A stretch of 43,617 nt of DNA, taken from NCBI GenBank assembly GCA_023245265.1, contig JAHFKQ010000001.1, positions 1-43,617 on the forward strand. Direction: 5' to 3'. Origin of the DNA: Candidatus Collierbacteria bacterium. Its GTDB lineage: Bacteria; Patescibacteriota; Microgenomatia; UBA1400; MFAQ01. The notes beneath the pieces are model-generated. The model was not told the DNA's origin. It saw only the letters and a list, made by a program, of their open reading frames with translations, and ran no database searches. Of the stretch, positions 35,183 to 42,407 are shown in pieces. The stretch's first letter is position 1. Every line of letters starts with the position of its first letter. The translations under genes were made by a program, and so were the position numbers.

Positions 35183-36487
35183 TTATTTTCTAATTTTTAT
35201 TAGTCCCGGGTCGACCACAAAATCTCTCAGATCTCTCCGGCCTATCAGTAGCTGACGACGGAGATTTTTTCTGTCCGTCAAATTAGCTCTGGTCTTAATA
35301 ATCTTACCTTTTAATTTGATCGTAATGGCCACTTGGGTTCTTTCTTCAGTTCCCATAGAGTTTTTCACTTTCTTTGTCCAGAGAACATTTTCCGGCGTCA
35401 ACAGACCGAGTTCCAAAGCCATCCCTTGGTCGATAGAGGTGCCTTTGGCTCCAGTATCTATCTTGGCTCGTACTTCAATCATTTTCTTTTTCCCATTTTT
35501 GATGCTCACTTTTTCAAAGATACCAATGACCGGTTTTTCCTCCCCAGTAAAGCGGACCCGATTGGCGAATTTACTGGCAAAAAGAGCCTTACCTATTTTG
35601 ACTCCCTTTTCGGCTTCTTCGACTTCGAGCCCTTCGACTCTTTCCAGTCTGCGTCTTAGCCCAGTCATATTAGCGAGCTGGATTGAGAGACCGGGTTGGT
35701 CATTTAACTCCAGCACCACCGGTCCTTTTTCTTCGTCGATCAGCATGTCTACCGATAAATATTTCAGATTCGAGACCATCTCCGTCTCGACCGCCATCTT
35801 CAAGATCTTGTTCCAGTAAGGCACCGCGATACCATTCACCTTGATATTTGTATCGGGAAAATACTTGACTGGTCCATTTTTATAAACTCCATGAGTGGTA
35901 ATCCCGGTTGCCATGTCTATACCTAGTCCGATAGCTCCTTGATGCAGGTTCGCCTTTCCACTACTTTCTTCGGTTGGCAGACGAAGCATGGCCATCACCG
36001 GCACTCGGTTAAAGACAATTACCCGCACATCGGGAGCACCGCCTACAGCCAATTTCTTAAATTTCGGGTGAATTTTTATTCTCTCTTCGATCATCGCCTT
36101 ATCCGGCAGATTATTATGAGAGTATTTTCCTTCAATGATATCCAAAGCGTGCAGCACCAAGTCGGCCGTCCCGATTTTTTTGCCATCCACCGTCAGGAAA
36201 TAACCCTTTTCTTTGGCCGGTTTCCGAATCAAAAGAATTCCTTGTCCTCCAAAACCTTGTACCGGCTTAATGGCAAATCCTTCTTTCAGTTTGTTCCAGT
36301 TAAAGGCTCTTACCTCGGCCTGTTCCCCCATCACCCCCAAAAGTTTTGGGTGCGGCACTTGAGCCCTTTTAAGCATTCTTTTAGTCATCAGCTTATCGTC
36401 GGCCCGTTTACGGGCTGTTTTTCGATTGAGCGACAAATAGTCGGCGGACCGGGCATTGAGTCCTAAAATATCGGATAGTCTAGGCAT
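35183..36487 (-). CDS. Fusion of alpha-L-glutamate ligase-like ATP-grasp and RimB-like retropepsin domain
   Basis: 434 residues. Residues 1-290 are an ATP-grasp ligase of the glutamate-ligase-like type: KPVQGFGGQGI loop (74-84), DVRVIVFN, LSVDMLID and VVLELNDQPGLSIQ metal site. Residues about 310-434 are a RimB/ATP-dependent zinc protease-like (retropepsin-fold) domain with DTGAKGTSID (344-353) and QLLIGRRDLRDF. These activities are usually on separate proteins. The ligase could add residues while the aspartate-protease-like part trims or holds the product. The start directly abuts the stop of the 7TM gene (TAA-ATG), indicating coupled translation. Confidence 0.85.
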   Translation of the reverse strand: MPRLSDILGLNARSADYLSLNRKTARKRADDKLMTKRMLKRAQVPHPKLLGVMGEQAEVRAFNWNKLKEGFAIKPVQGFGGQGILLIRKPAKEKGYFLTVDGKKIGTADLVLHALDIIEGKYSHNNLPDKAMIEERIKIHPKFKKLAVGGAPDVRVIVFNRVPVMAMLRLPTEESSGKANLHQGAIGLGIDMATGITTHGVYKNGPVKYFPDTNIKVNGIAVPYWNKILKMAVETEMVSNLKYLSVDMLIDEEKGPVVLELNDQPGLSIQLANMTGLRRRLERVEGLEVEEAEKGVKIGKALFASKFANRVRFTGEEKPVIGIFEKVSIKNGKKKMIEVRAKIDTGAKGTSIDQGMALELGLLTPENVLWTKKVKNSMGTEERTQVAITIKLKGKIIKTRANLTDRKNLRRQLLIGRRDLRDFVVDPGLIKIRK

Positions 36488-37357
36488 TTATTTGGAAAGT
36501 AGTTTTCTAAAGCGCCAAATTTCCAAGAGGCGTAAACCCTTATATTTTCCAATCAAGAGGTCAATCATCAGAATCAAGAAGACCGTCATTTCAGGGTTAA
36601 GTAAGACCAGGGCTTGAACCAACGGATTACTAATCACTTTATAAGCGATAAAGGCCAAGACCACCGTTTCCATCGTCATGCCAAAGGAGGTAGCCATATT
36701 TCTCGTGATCTGAGCTTCAATGAAAGTCTCAGCCAAAAGCACAAAAAGCATAATCGGGAAAATACCCACCGTCGCCAGTCTTTCCAGGCCAATAACCGGG
36801 GATAGAATCAGAAGCCCCAAAACTGCCATGGAAATCAGCCAAATCAAGATTGCCAGTTTAGGCAAGTACGGCACCTTTATCTTCTTAATAGCTACTCGTC
36901 CGAGAGTCGCGGCCAGGAGAATAAAGGCCAGTAGTACCAATCCGACCAAGCCTCCGGTAGAGAGAAAAGCCACCGAAAGGAGGGCCGGCACAATCATGCC
37001 AAAGCCACTGACTCCAACAACCTGTCGGGAAAAGGCCACCAAAGCCGCTACCAGCGGAAAAAGGAACAATAAAACCAGCGTATTGGGAGACACCCCGTCG
37101 GCTACCGCACGATGCAGGGCGATTTTCAAGAAGTTTCCCGCCCACCAACCCTTGATTTTCTGAGTCGTGAGTAAGGTGGTCAAACGGTTTTGTTCTTCTC
37201 TGGGGGCGGTCAAATCGGCCGGTTTCTCTTCCTGTTCAGCCACCAAAACTGCCGCGGAGGTCGCGGTCATACTGGGTGATGGTTTGGGCAGAGCCAAAAC
37301 AGGGGAATTACCAAGTAAAAATAAGCATAATGAAAGCCATATCGCCATTTTTTTCAT
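36488..37357 (-). CDS. 7TM membrane protein of the inactive-transglutaminase/ATP-grasp system
   Basis: 289 residues: a signal peptide (about 1-22), an exported linker of some 70 residues and six to seven membrane helices (about 95-275), with motifs such as SGFGMIVPALLSVAFL and AETFIEAQITRN. This resembles the membrane domain that elsewhere is fused to an inactive transglutaminase and encoded beside ATP-grasp ligases. Here the transglutaminase part is absent; only the linker remains. First gene of the operon. TAAAAT lies 7 nt before the ATG within a perfect palindrome (37359-37375). Confidence 0.75.
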   Translation of the reverse strand: MKKMAIWLSLCLFLLGNSPVLALPKPSPSMTATSAAVLVAEQEEKPADLTAPREEQNRLTTLLTTQKIKGWWAGNFLKIALHRAVADGVSPNTLVLLFLFPLVAALVAFSRQVVGVSGFGMIVPALLSVAFLSTGGLVGLVLLAFILLAATLGRVAIKKIKVPYLPKLAILIWLISMAVLGLLILSPVIGLERLATVGIFPIMLFVLLAETFIEAQITRNMATSFGMTMETVVLAFIAYKVISNPLVQALVLLNPEMTVFLILMIDLLIGKYKGLRLLEIWRFRKLLSK

Positions 37358-37358
37358 G

Positions 37359-37375
37359 TAGGGTATTTTACCCTA
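37359..37375 (-). promoter_or_regulatory. Palindromic operator candidate over the -10 box of the ATP-grasp operon
   Basis: TAGGGTAAAATACCCTA is a perfect 7-bp inverted repeat with a 3-nt centre and contains the TAAAAT -10 box. It ends 1 nt before the ATG at 37357. Its position fits repressor control of the four-gene operon. Confidence 0.5.
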
Positions 37376-37422
37376 TAACTACTCTAATCACCAGTCGCAG
37401 AATGGATTTTGCTCCATCTTCC

Positions 37423-38157
37423 TTATTTCGCCGGTGTGAAGAGATCGTCATGCATCTCCCAGAACTTACCTTGCTCACCGGCACACAGGGCCGCTTCAGC
37501 CGCTTTCTGGGCCAAAGGGTGGAAGGACAAGGGGAAACTCTTGTACTCCAAACTAATTTTGCCTGCGTATTTCTGCATTATGGCAGTTATCGTTGGGAAA
37601 GCTCTCTCACAGAAAGGGCATTCAAAATCGGTAAACTCAACTATTTTAATTTTGGCATTTTTATCCCCGGTTACATAGCTGTCGGCCAAATTCAGTTTAA
37701 CCCTGGTACCCGCTTCACCGAGGGCCTTAGCCGCGGCCGGTCCTCCCCCATTTTTTAATTCGGCATCAATAATACTTTCAAAACTCGACTGCGGCTGAGC
37801 TCCTACTACCATCACTCCATTGATGAAGAATGAAGGCGTACCACTGACTCCCAGGGCCGCCCCTTCCTTTTGTTCGGCTGCCACTCTATTTGCAGTCGCA
37901 CCACTATCCAAACATGCATCAAACTTTGATGTATCTAAACCCAATTTCTTTGCTCTCTCTTTTAGGCTAGCCACATCCAGTTTTCTTTCCGGTGCCGCCG
38001 GTGCTTGAGCTGTCGGGGCTGTGGTTTCACTTCCAGCCACTTTTTTCAGGCCATCGACTTGAGACGATAATCGGCCGATATAGAAAGCCGCTACCAAAAG
38101 TAGTACCACCATAACGGGGGCGTAGAACTTAGAGAGATCTTGAGTTTTTTCAGACAT
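37423..38157 (-). CDS. DsbA-like thiol oxidoreductase with circularly permuted domain order
   Basis: 244 residues: an N-terminal membrane helix (about 12-30), an Ala/Pro linker, then the parts of a DsbA/thioredoxin_4 domain in reverse order. Residues 60-135 hold what is normally the C-terminal half (LDVASLKERAKKLGLDTSKF, then GVSGTPSFFING with cis-Pro at 108 and VVGAQPQSSFESIIDAEL). After a linker, residues 155-240 hold the normally N-terminal half (GDKNAKIKIVEFTDFECPFC, active CPFC at 180-183, to GKFWEMHDDLF). The frame is continuous. The halves are each intact, so disulfide exchange is plausible outside the membrane. TATTAT is 6 nt before the ATG. Confidence 0.85.
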   Translation of the reverse strand: MSEKTQDLSKFYAPVMVVLLLVAAFYIGRLSSQVDGLKKVAGSETTAPTAQAPAAPERKLDVASLKERAKKLGLDTSKFDACLDSGATANRVAAEQKEGAALGVSGTPSFFINGVMVVGAQPQSSFESIIDAELKNGGGPAAAKALGEAGTRVKLNLADSYVTGDKNAKIKIVEFTDFECPFCERAFPTITAIMQKYAGKISLEYKSFPLSFHPLAQKAAEAALCAGEQGKFWEMHDDLFTPAK

Positions 38158-38188
38158 AGAAGAATAATAACAGAATTATTGAAAAACA

Positions 38189-40498
38189 CTACCCCACCAC
38201 GAAGTTCAAAGCTTTTCCTTTGATATAGATTACTTTTTTTATTTCTCCCTCAGCTAAAAATTTCGCGATTTTTTCCTCTCGCTTCGCCTTTTCAATCACT
38301 TCCTCTTCGGTTGCTTCCGGTTTTATCTCGATCACCCCTCGCACCTTTCCATTTACTTGTACGGCCAAGGAAAGAAACTCACTCACCAAAAATTTCTCTT
38401 CAGCTACCGGAAAGGCTTGGGAGTGAACACTGCCGTGTCCTCCCAGAACCACCCAAAGTTCTTGAGCTACAAATGGGGCCAGTGGAGCGATTACTTTTAC
38501 CATGGCTCGTAAATCCTCGTTTTCAATCGATCCGGTTATTTTTGCTAAACCATTCGTTGTCTCCATCAGTTTCGCCACGACGGTATTAAATTTAAATTCC
38601 TCAAGGTCTTCACCCGCGCTCTTCACCAATTTGTTTATCAATCTTTTCCCCTCCATCTCTTGTCCTGAGTTCTTACCTGCGTGTTCCGTCACCAATTTAT
38701 AGAATCTTTCCAAGAATCGGCTCACACCGATAAGGGATCTTTCATTCCAAGCCATCGTGGCATCAAAAGGCCCCATGAACGACATGTACATTCTCACCAC
38801 ATCGGTACCATATTTACTGGTCATTTCCTCCGGCGCGATCACATTTCCTTTACTCTTACTCATTCGTTTCCCATCGGGCGCCAAGATGACTCCATGAGAC
38901 AAGCGTTTTTTATATGGCTCAGGGTGCTCCTTGGGAACTACGCCCAAGTCAAATAAAAATTGGTATATAAATCTGGAATACAAAAGGTGCAGGGTATTGT
39001 GTTCATCACCCCCAATATACATATCGACCGGCAACCAGTACTTCATTTTTTCCATGTCCGCCAAGGCCGAACTATTTTTTGGATCACAGTACCGGAGGAA
39101 GTACCAGTCGCTCCCCGCCCAGTTGGGCATCGTGTCCGTTTCTCTTTTAGCTTCACCTCCACACTTGGGACACTTGGTGTCGACCCACTCTTTGATATTG
39201 GCGAGGGGGGATTCTCCCGTATCCGTCGGTTGGTATTTCTCTACCTTCGGTAAGACTATCGGCAGCTCATTTTCCGGCACACTGACCCAACCATCTTTTT
39301 TGCACCACACCATCGGGATTGGTTCCCCCCAGTAATGTTGCCGGGAAAAAATCCAGTCACGGAGGTGATAAGACACTTTTTTCTTACCCCAACCCTTATT
39401 TACTACTTCTCCCCACATCCCAATCTCCGGGATGGTCACTGCCTCAAAGCTTATCCCCATCTCTTTTGCAAAGTCCTTATCTCGCTCATCGTGCGACGGC
39501 ACTCCCATAATGGCTCCGGTACCAAAGTCCATCGACACATAATCCGCCACAAAAATAGGTACTTCTTTTCCGTTCAGCGGGTTTATCGCCCGGACCGTTA
39601 ATTTCACCCCTGTTTTTTGTTTTTCTTCTCGATTCTTGATATCTCTCTGTTTATATTTTTCGACATATCTTTTTACTTCGTCATTACCGAATTTTTCTGC
39701 CAACTTATGGTCGGGTGAAATGACCAAAAATTCTACGCCCGTCAAAGTGTCCGGTCTGGTGGTAAACACCCGAATTTTTTCTTCGCTACCCCCTATCAAA
39801 AATTCTATTTCCATCCCCTCTTTGCGGTCTATCCAGTTCACTTGGGCCGCTTTAACCTTTTCGATAAAATCCGTATTTTTCAAACCGTCAATCAGTCTGT
39901 CGGCATAATCGGTAATCTTCACCACCCACTGAGAAATGGTTCTTTTTTCCGTCTCGGCGCCACACCTCTCACACTTGCCGTCGATCACTTCCTCATTAGC
40001 CAAACCAATTTTATCTTTCGGACACCAGTTAATTGGCATCTCTTCTTTATGAGCCAAGCCTTTCTCAAAAAGTTTGATAAAGATCCACTGGGTCCATTTA
40101 TAGTACTCAGGCAGAGTCGTGTTTATTTCCCTGTCCCAGTCAAAAGAAAAGGCCATCCTCTTCATCTGTTCTTTGAACAGTTTGGTTATCCGGTCCGTTG
40201 TGACTTGGGGCTGAATCCCGGTTTTGATGGCGTAGTTTTCGGCCGGTAGACCAAAAGCATCCCACCCCATGGGAAACAAGACATTAAAACCTTTCATTCT
40301 TAGGTATCGGGCGTAGACATCGGAACCGGTCATCGAAAAAGCGTGACCCACATGGAGTCCTTCACCGGAGGGGTAGGGAAACTCGACCAAAACATACTTT
40401 TTCTCTCGCTTGTCAAAATCAACCCCCCGATTTATATCTCTGTCCTCAGGATTATCCATCCACTTCTTCTCAATTTCTCTAAAATCATAGCTCGCCAT
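38189..40498 (-). CDS. leuS: Leucyl-tRNA synthetase
   Basis: 769 residues from the start at 40498 (MASYDFREIEKKW), chosen because TAGAAT lies 7 nt before it; an ATG two codons earlier also exists. Class I motifs are PYPSGEGLHVGHAFS (HIGH) and GKRMSKSKGN (KMSKS). The CP1 editing domain is present (VFTTRPDTLTG; GTGAIMGVPSHDERD), so it can clear mischarged tRNA. Zinc-binding pairs CERCGAE and CPKCGGE are retained. It is about 90 residues shorter than E. coli LeuRS, as in other reduced genomes. Charges tRNA-Leu with leucine. Confidence 0.96.
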   Translation of the reverse strand: MASYDFREIEKKWMDNPEDRDINRGVDFDKREKKYVLVEFPYPSGEGLHVGHAFSMTGSDVYARYLRMKGFNVLFPMGWDAFGLPAENYAIKTGIQPQVTTDRITKLFKEQMKRMAFSFDWDREINTTLPEYYKWTQWIFIKLFEKGLAHKEEMPINWCPKDKIGLANEEVIDGKCERCGAETEKRTISQWVVKITDYADRLIDGLKNTDFIEKVKAAQVNWIDRKEGMEIEFLIGGSEEKIRVFTTRPDTLTGVEFLVISPDHKLAEKFGNDEVKRYVEKYKQRDIKNREEKQKTGVKLTVRAINPLNGKEVPIFVADYVSMDFGTGAIMGVPSHDERDKDFAKEMGISFEAVTIPEIGMWGEVVNKGWGKKKVSYHLRDWIFSRQHYWGEPIPMVWCKKDGWVSVPENELPIVLPKVEKYQPTDTGESPLANIKEWVDTKCPKCGGEAKRETDTMPNWAGSDWYFLRYCDPKNSSALADMEKMKYWLPVDMYIGGDEHNTLHLLYSRFIYQFLFDLGVVPKEHPEPYKKRLSHGVILAPDGKRMSKSKGNVIAPEEMTSKYGTDVVRMYMSFMGPFDATMAWNERSLIGVSRFLERFYKLVTEHAGKNSGQEMEGKRLINKLVKSAGEDLEEFKFNTVVAKLMETTNGLAKITGSIENEDLRAMVKVIAPLAPFVAQELWVVLGGHGSVHSQAFPVAEEKFLVSEFLSLAVQVNGKVRGVIEIKPEATEEEVIEKAKREEKIAKFLAEGEIKKVIYIKGKALNFVVG

Positions 40499-40574
40499 AG
40501 GCATAATTCTACCACTCTCTCGCCTTGATTTTTGAGTTTTAGAGTTTTAGTTTTTTGTCAGTATAATCAAATCT

Positions 40575-41321
40575 ATGCACCTGACCGTCAAAGGTATTCG
40601 CACTAATTATGTCGATATTAACCGCAAAGGCTCAAAAACGATTGTTATTCTTCATGGTTGGGCTTCTTCTCTCTCCTTTTGGTTACCGGTCGCCCAGCTA
40701 CTTTCTCCCCATTGGCGTATTGTCTTGCTCGACTTACCCGGCTTCGGCTTAACTCCTCCCATCGACGACACCCCCGATATTCCCGAGTACACCCAGTTTG
40801 TCAGAAGTTTTACCCAAAAGCTCAAACTAAAGAAATTCATTTTGGTCGGTCACTCTTTCGGCGGTCAAATAGCTCTCGATTATGCTCTCAAGTTCCCAAC
40901 CGATCTTCTTACTTTAATTCTCGTCGCCCCTGCGGCCATCAAGGAAAGATCCCAAATCCTAAAACTCAAGCTCCGTTTGACGAATGCTCTTAAGCCTTTT
41001 TTATCCAAGTCTTCCTATAATTACCTCGAACAATACCTGGGCTGGTATACCCCGACCGATTATGCCCATGCGAATGAGTATCAGAAGAAAGTCCTTCAAA
41101 AAATTGTTAAATATAATTTAAAACCCCTACTCAAGAAGTTATCCGTTTTTACCGATATTATCTGGGGTAGTAACGACTTCATTATTCCCAATGCCGGCAA
41201 TTATTTGACCAAAAATATTTCCCAAAGCCGACTTCATATTATTCCGGGGGCAAACCATTTGCTCAATTTAACCCATCCTCAAGAGCTGGCCAAAGTCATC
41301 GGTGGAATTCTCAATTCCTAG
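40575..41321 (+). CDS. Alpha/beta hydrolase
   Basis: 248 residues with the oxyanion-hole motif VILHGWASS (24-32), nucleophile elbow GHSFGG (Ser94), acidic residue in IIWGSNDFIIP and His in IIPGANHLLNL. The enzyme is a cytosolic esterase or similar hydrolase of the MhpC/BioH-like group; substrate not predictable. TATAAT lies 7 nt before the ATG with no Shine-Dalgarno site, suggesting a leaderless mRNA. It is divergent from leuS. Confidence 0.9.
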   Translation: MHLTVKGIRTNYVDINRKGSKTIVILHGWASSLSFWLPVAQLLSPHWRIVLLDLPGFGLTPPIDDTPDIPEYTQFVRSFTQKLKLKKFILVGHSFGGQIALDYALKFPTDLLTLILVAPAAIKERSQILKLKLRLTNALKPFLSKSSYNYLEQYLGWYTPTDYAHANEYQKKVLQKIVKYNLKPLLKKLSVFTDIIWGSNDFIIPNAGNYLTKNISQSRLHIIPGANHLLNLTHPQELAKVIGGILNS

Positions 41322-41333
41322 ATCCGATTACTC

Positions 41334-42407
41334 TCACACATCAAAATCTCCCAGTAAGATTATCTCGTTCTCCAACTCCAAACCAATTGTTTCTTTAGCT
41401 CTTTTGGCTATTTCATCTCTCACCGCCAAATAATCTTTCGCTGTTGCTCCGCCGGTATTAACAATAAAGTTATGGTGGTCGGTGGAAATCATAGCTCCAC
41501 CAACCTTAAAACCGTTCATATTCAAAATATGTTCCACAATGTAGCCGGTCGAGGTTGTCGGATACCCCATGATCTCGGCATCCCGTTTGGATATATTTTT
41601 AAATACACAGCCGGCCGAGTTAAATGGTTGCGAAGATTTTCTTTTTCGCCACTCTTCCGCCACTTCCCTCGCTTTTTGAACATCACCCTTTTTTAATCTC
41701 AAGGTCACCGCCAATATTATTTCACCGGTCTCTTGGAACCTTGATTTGTCATACCCCAGTCTCATTTCTTTAGCCGGAATTTTAGTCACCCCACTATGCT
41801 TATCCAACACTGTCACCTCTTTGATTAGTTCGGCCAAAGTATGGCTCCCCCCGTGAATATTGTTAAATACGGCTCCCCCCATCGTCCCCGGAATTCTGGC
41901 ATACCACTGCAATCCGGTAACTCCTTGTTCAAAAAGGTTATACATTGCCGCTTGCAGGTTTACCCCTGCGTCGATTACCACCTCCACTTCCGGAAAGCGA
42001 CTCTCATCATAATCCAGATCCGTAAAATCGTATTTTTTAGTTCCCTGATCGGCCACTTCCCACCGTGACTCTATCGGGATGACTTTATCCCGATGAAAAC
42101 CAAAAAACTTCTTTTCCCTTATTTTTAGTTCCCCACCACTATTTTGTATTGTTAGACCCTTGATCCCCCCATCACTCACTAAAATATTACTTCCTCCTCC
42201 TATCACGGTGAACGGCACCCCAAAGCTTCTGGCCAGTCTGACGGCTTTGATTAATTCTCCGGAGTTCTTTGCCTCAAAAAATAATTCGGCCGGTCCACCT
42301 ATCTTGAGAGTCGTATGGAGCGACAAAGGTTCATTTATTTTAACCTCTTTGTCTCCCAGTGTTTTGATTAGGCTATCGATATTACTCAAGCTCCTAAATT
42401 CTACCAT
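41334..42407 (-). CDS. murB: UDP-N-acetylenolpyruvoylglucosamine reductase
   Basis: 357 residues of the FAD-dependent MurB family, which completes UDP-MurNAc synthesis for peptidoglycan. FAD-binding region: TTLKIGGPAELFFEA, FTVIGGGSNILVSDGG and ARIPGTMGGAVFNNIHG. Substrate and proton-donor region: QPFNSAGCVFKN and a final ELENEIILLG. It is longer than the short MurB type because of an approximately 45-residue segment (about 100-145) whose DNA includes the palindrome ATCGGGAT/ATCCCGAT. The start ATG abuts the stop of the preceding RelA/SpoT-like gene (TAA-ATG), so they form an operon. Confidence 0.94.
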   Translation of the reverse strand: MVEFRSLSNIDSLIKTLGDKEVKINEPLSLHTTLKIGGPAELFFEAKNSGELIKAVRLARSFGVPFTVIGGGSNILVSDGGIKGLTIQNSGGELKIREKKFFGFHRDKVIPIESRWEVADQGTKKYDFTDLDYDESRFPEVEVVIDAGVNLQAAMYNLFEQGVTGLQWYARIPGTMGGAVFNNIHGGSHTLAELIKEVTVLDKHSGVTKIPAKEMRLGYDKSRFQETGEIILAVTLRLKKGDVQKAREVAEEWRKRKSSQPFNSAGCVFKNISKRDAEIMGYPTTSTGYIVEHILNMNGFKVGGAMISTDHHNFIVNTGGATAKDYLAVRDEIAKRAKETIGLELENEIILLGDFDV

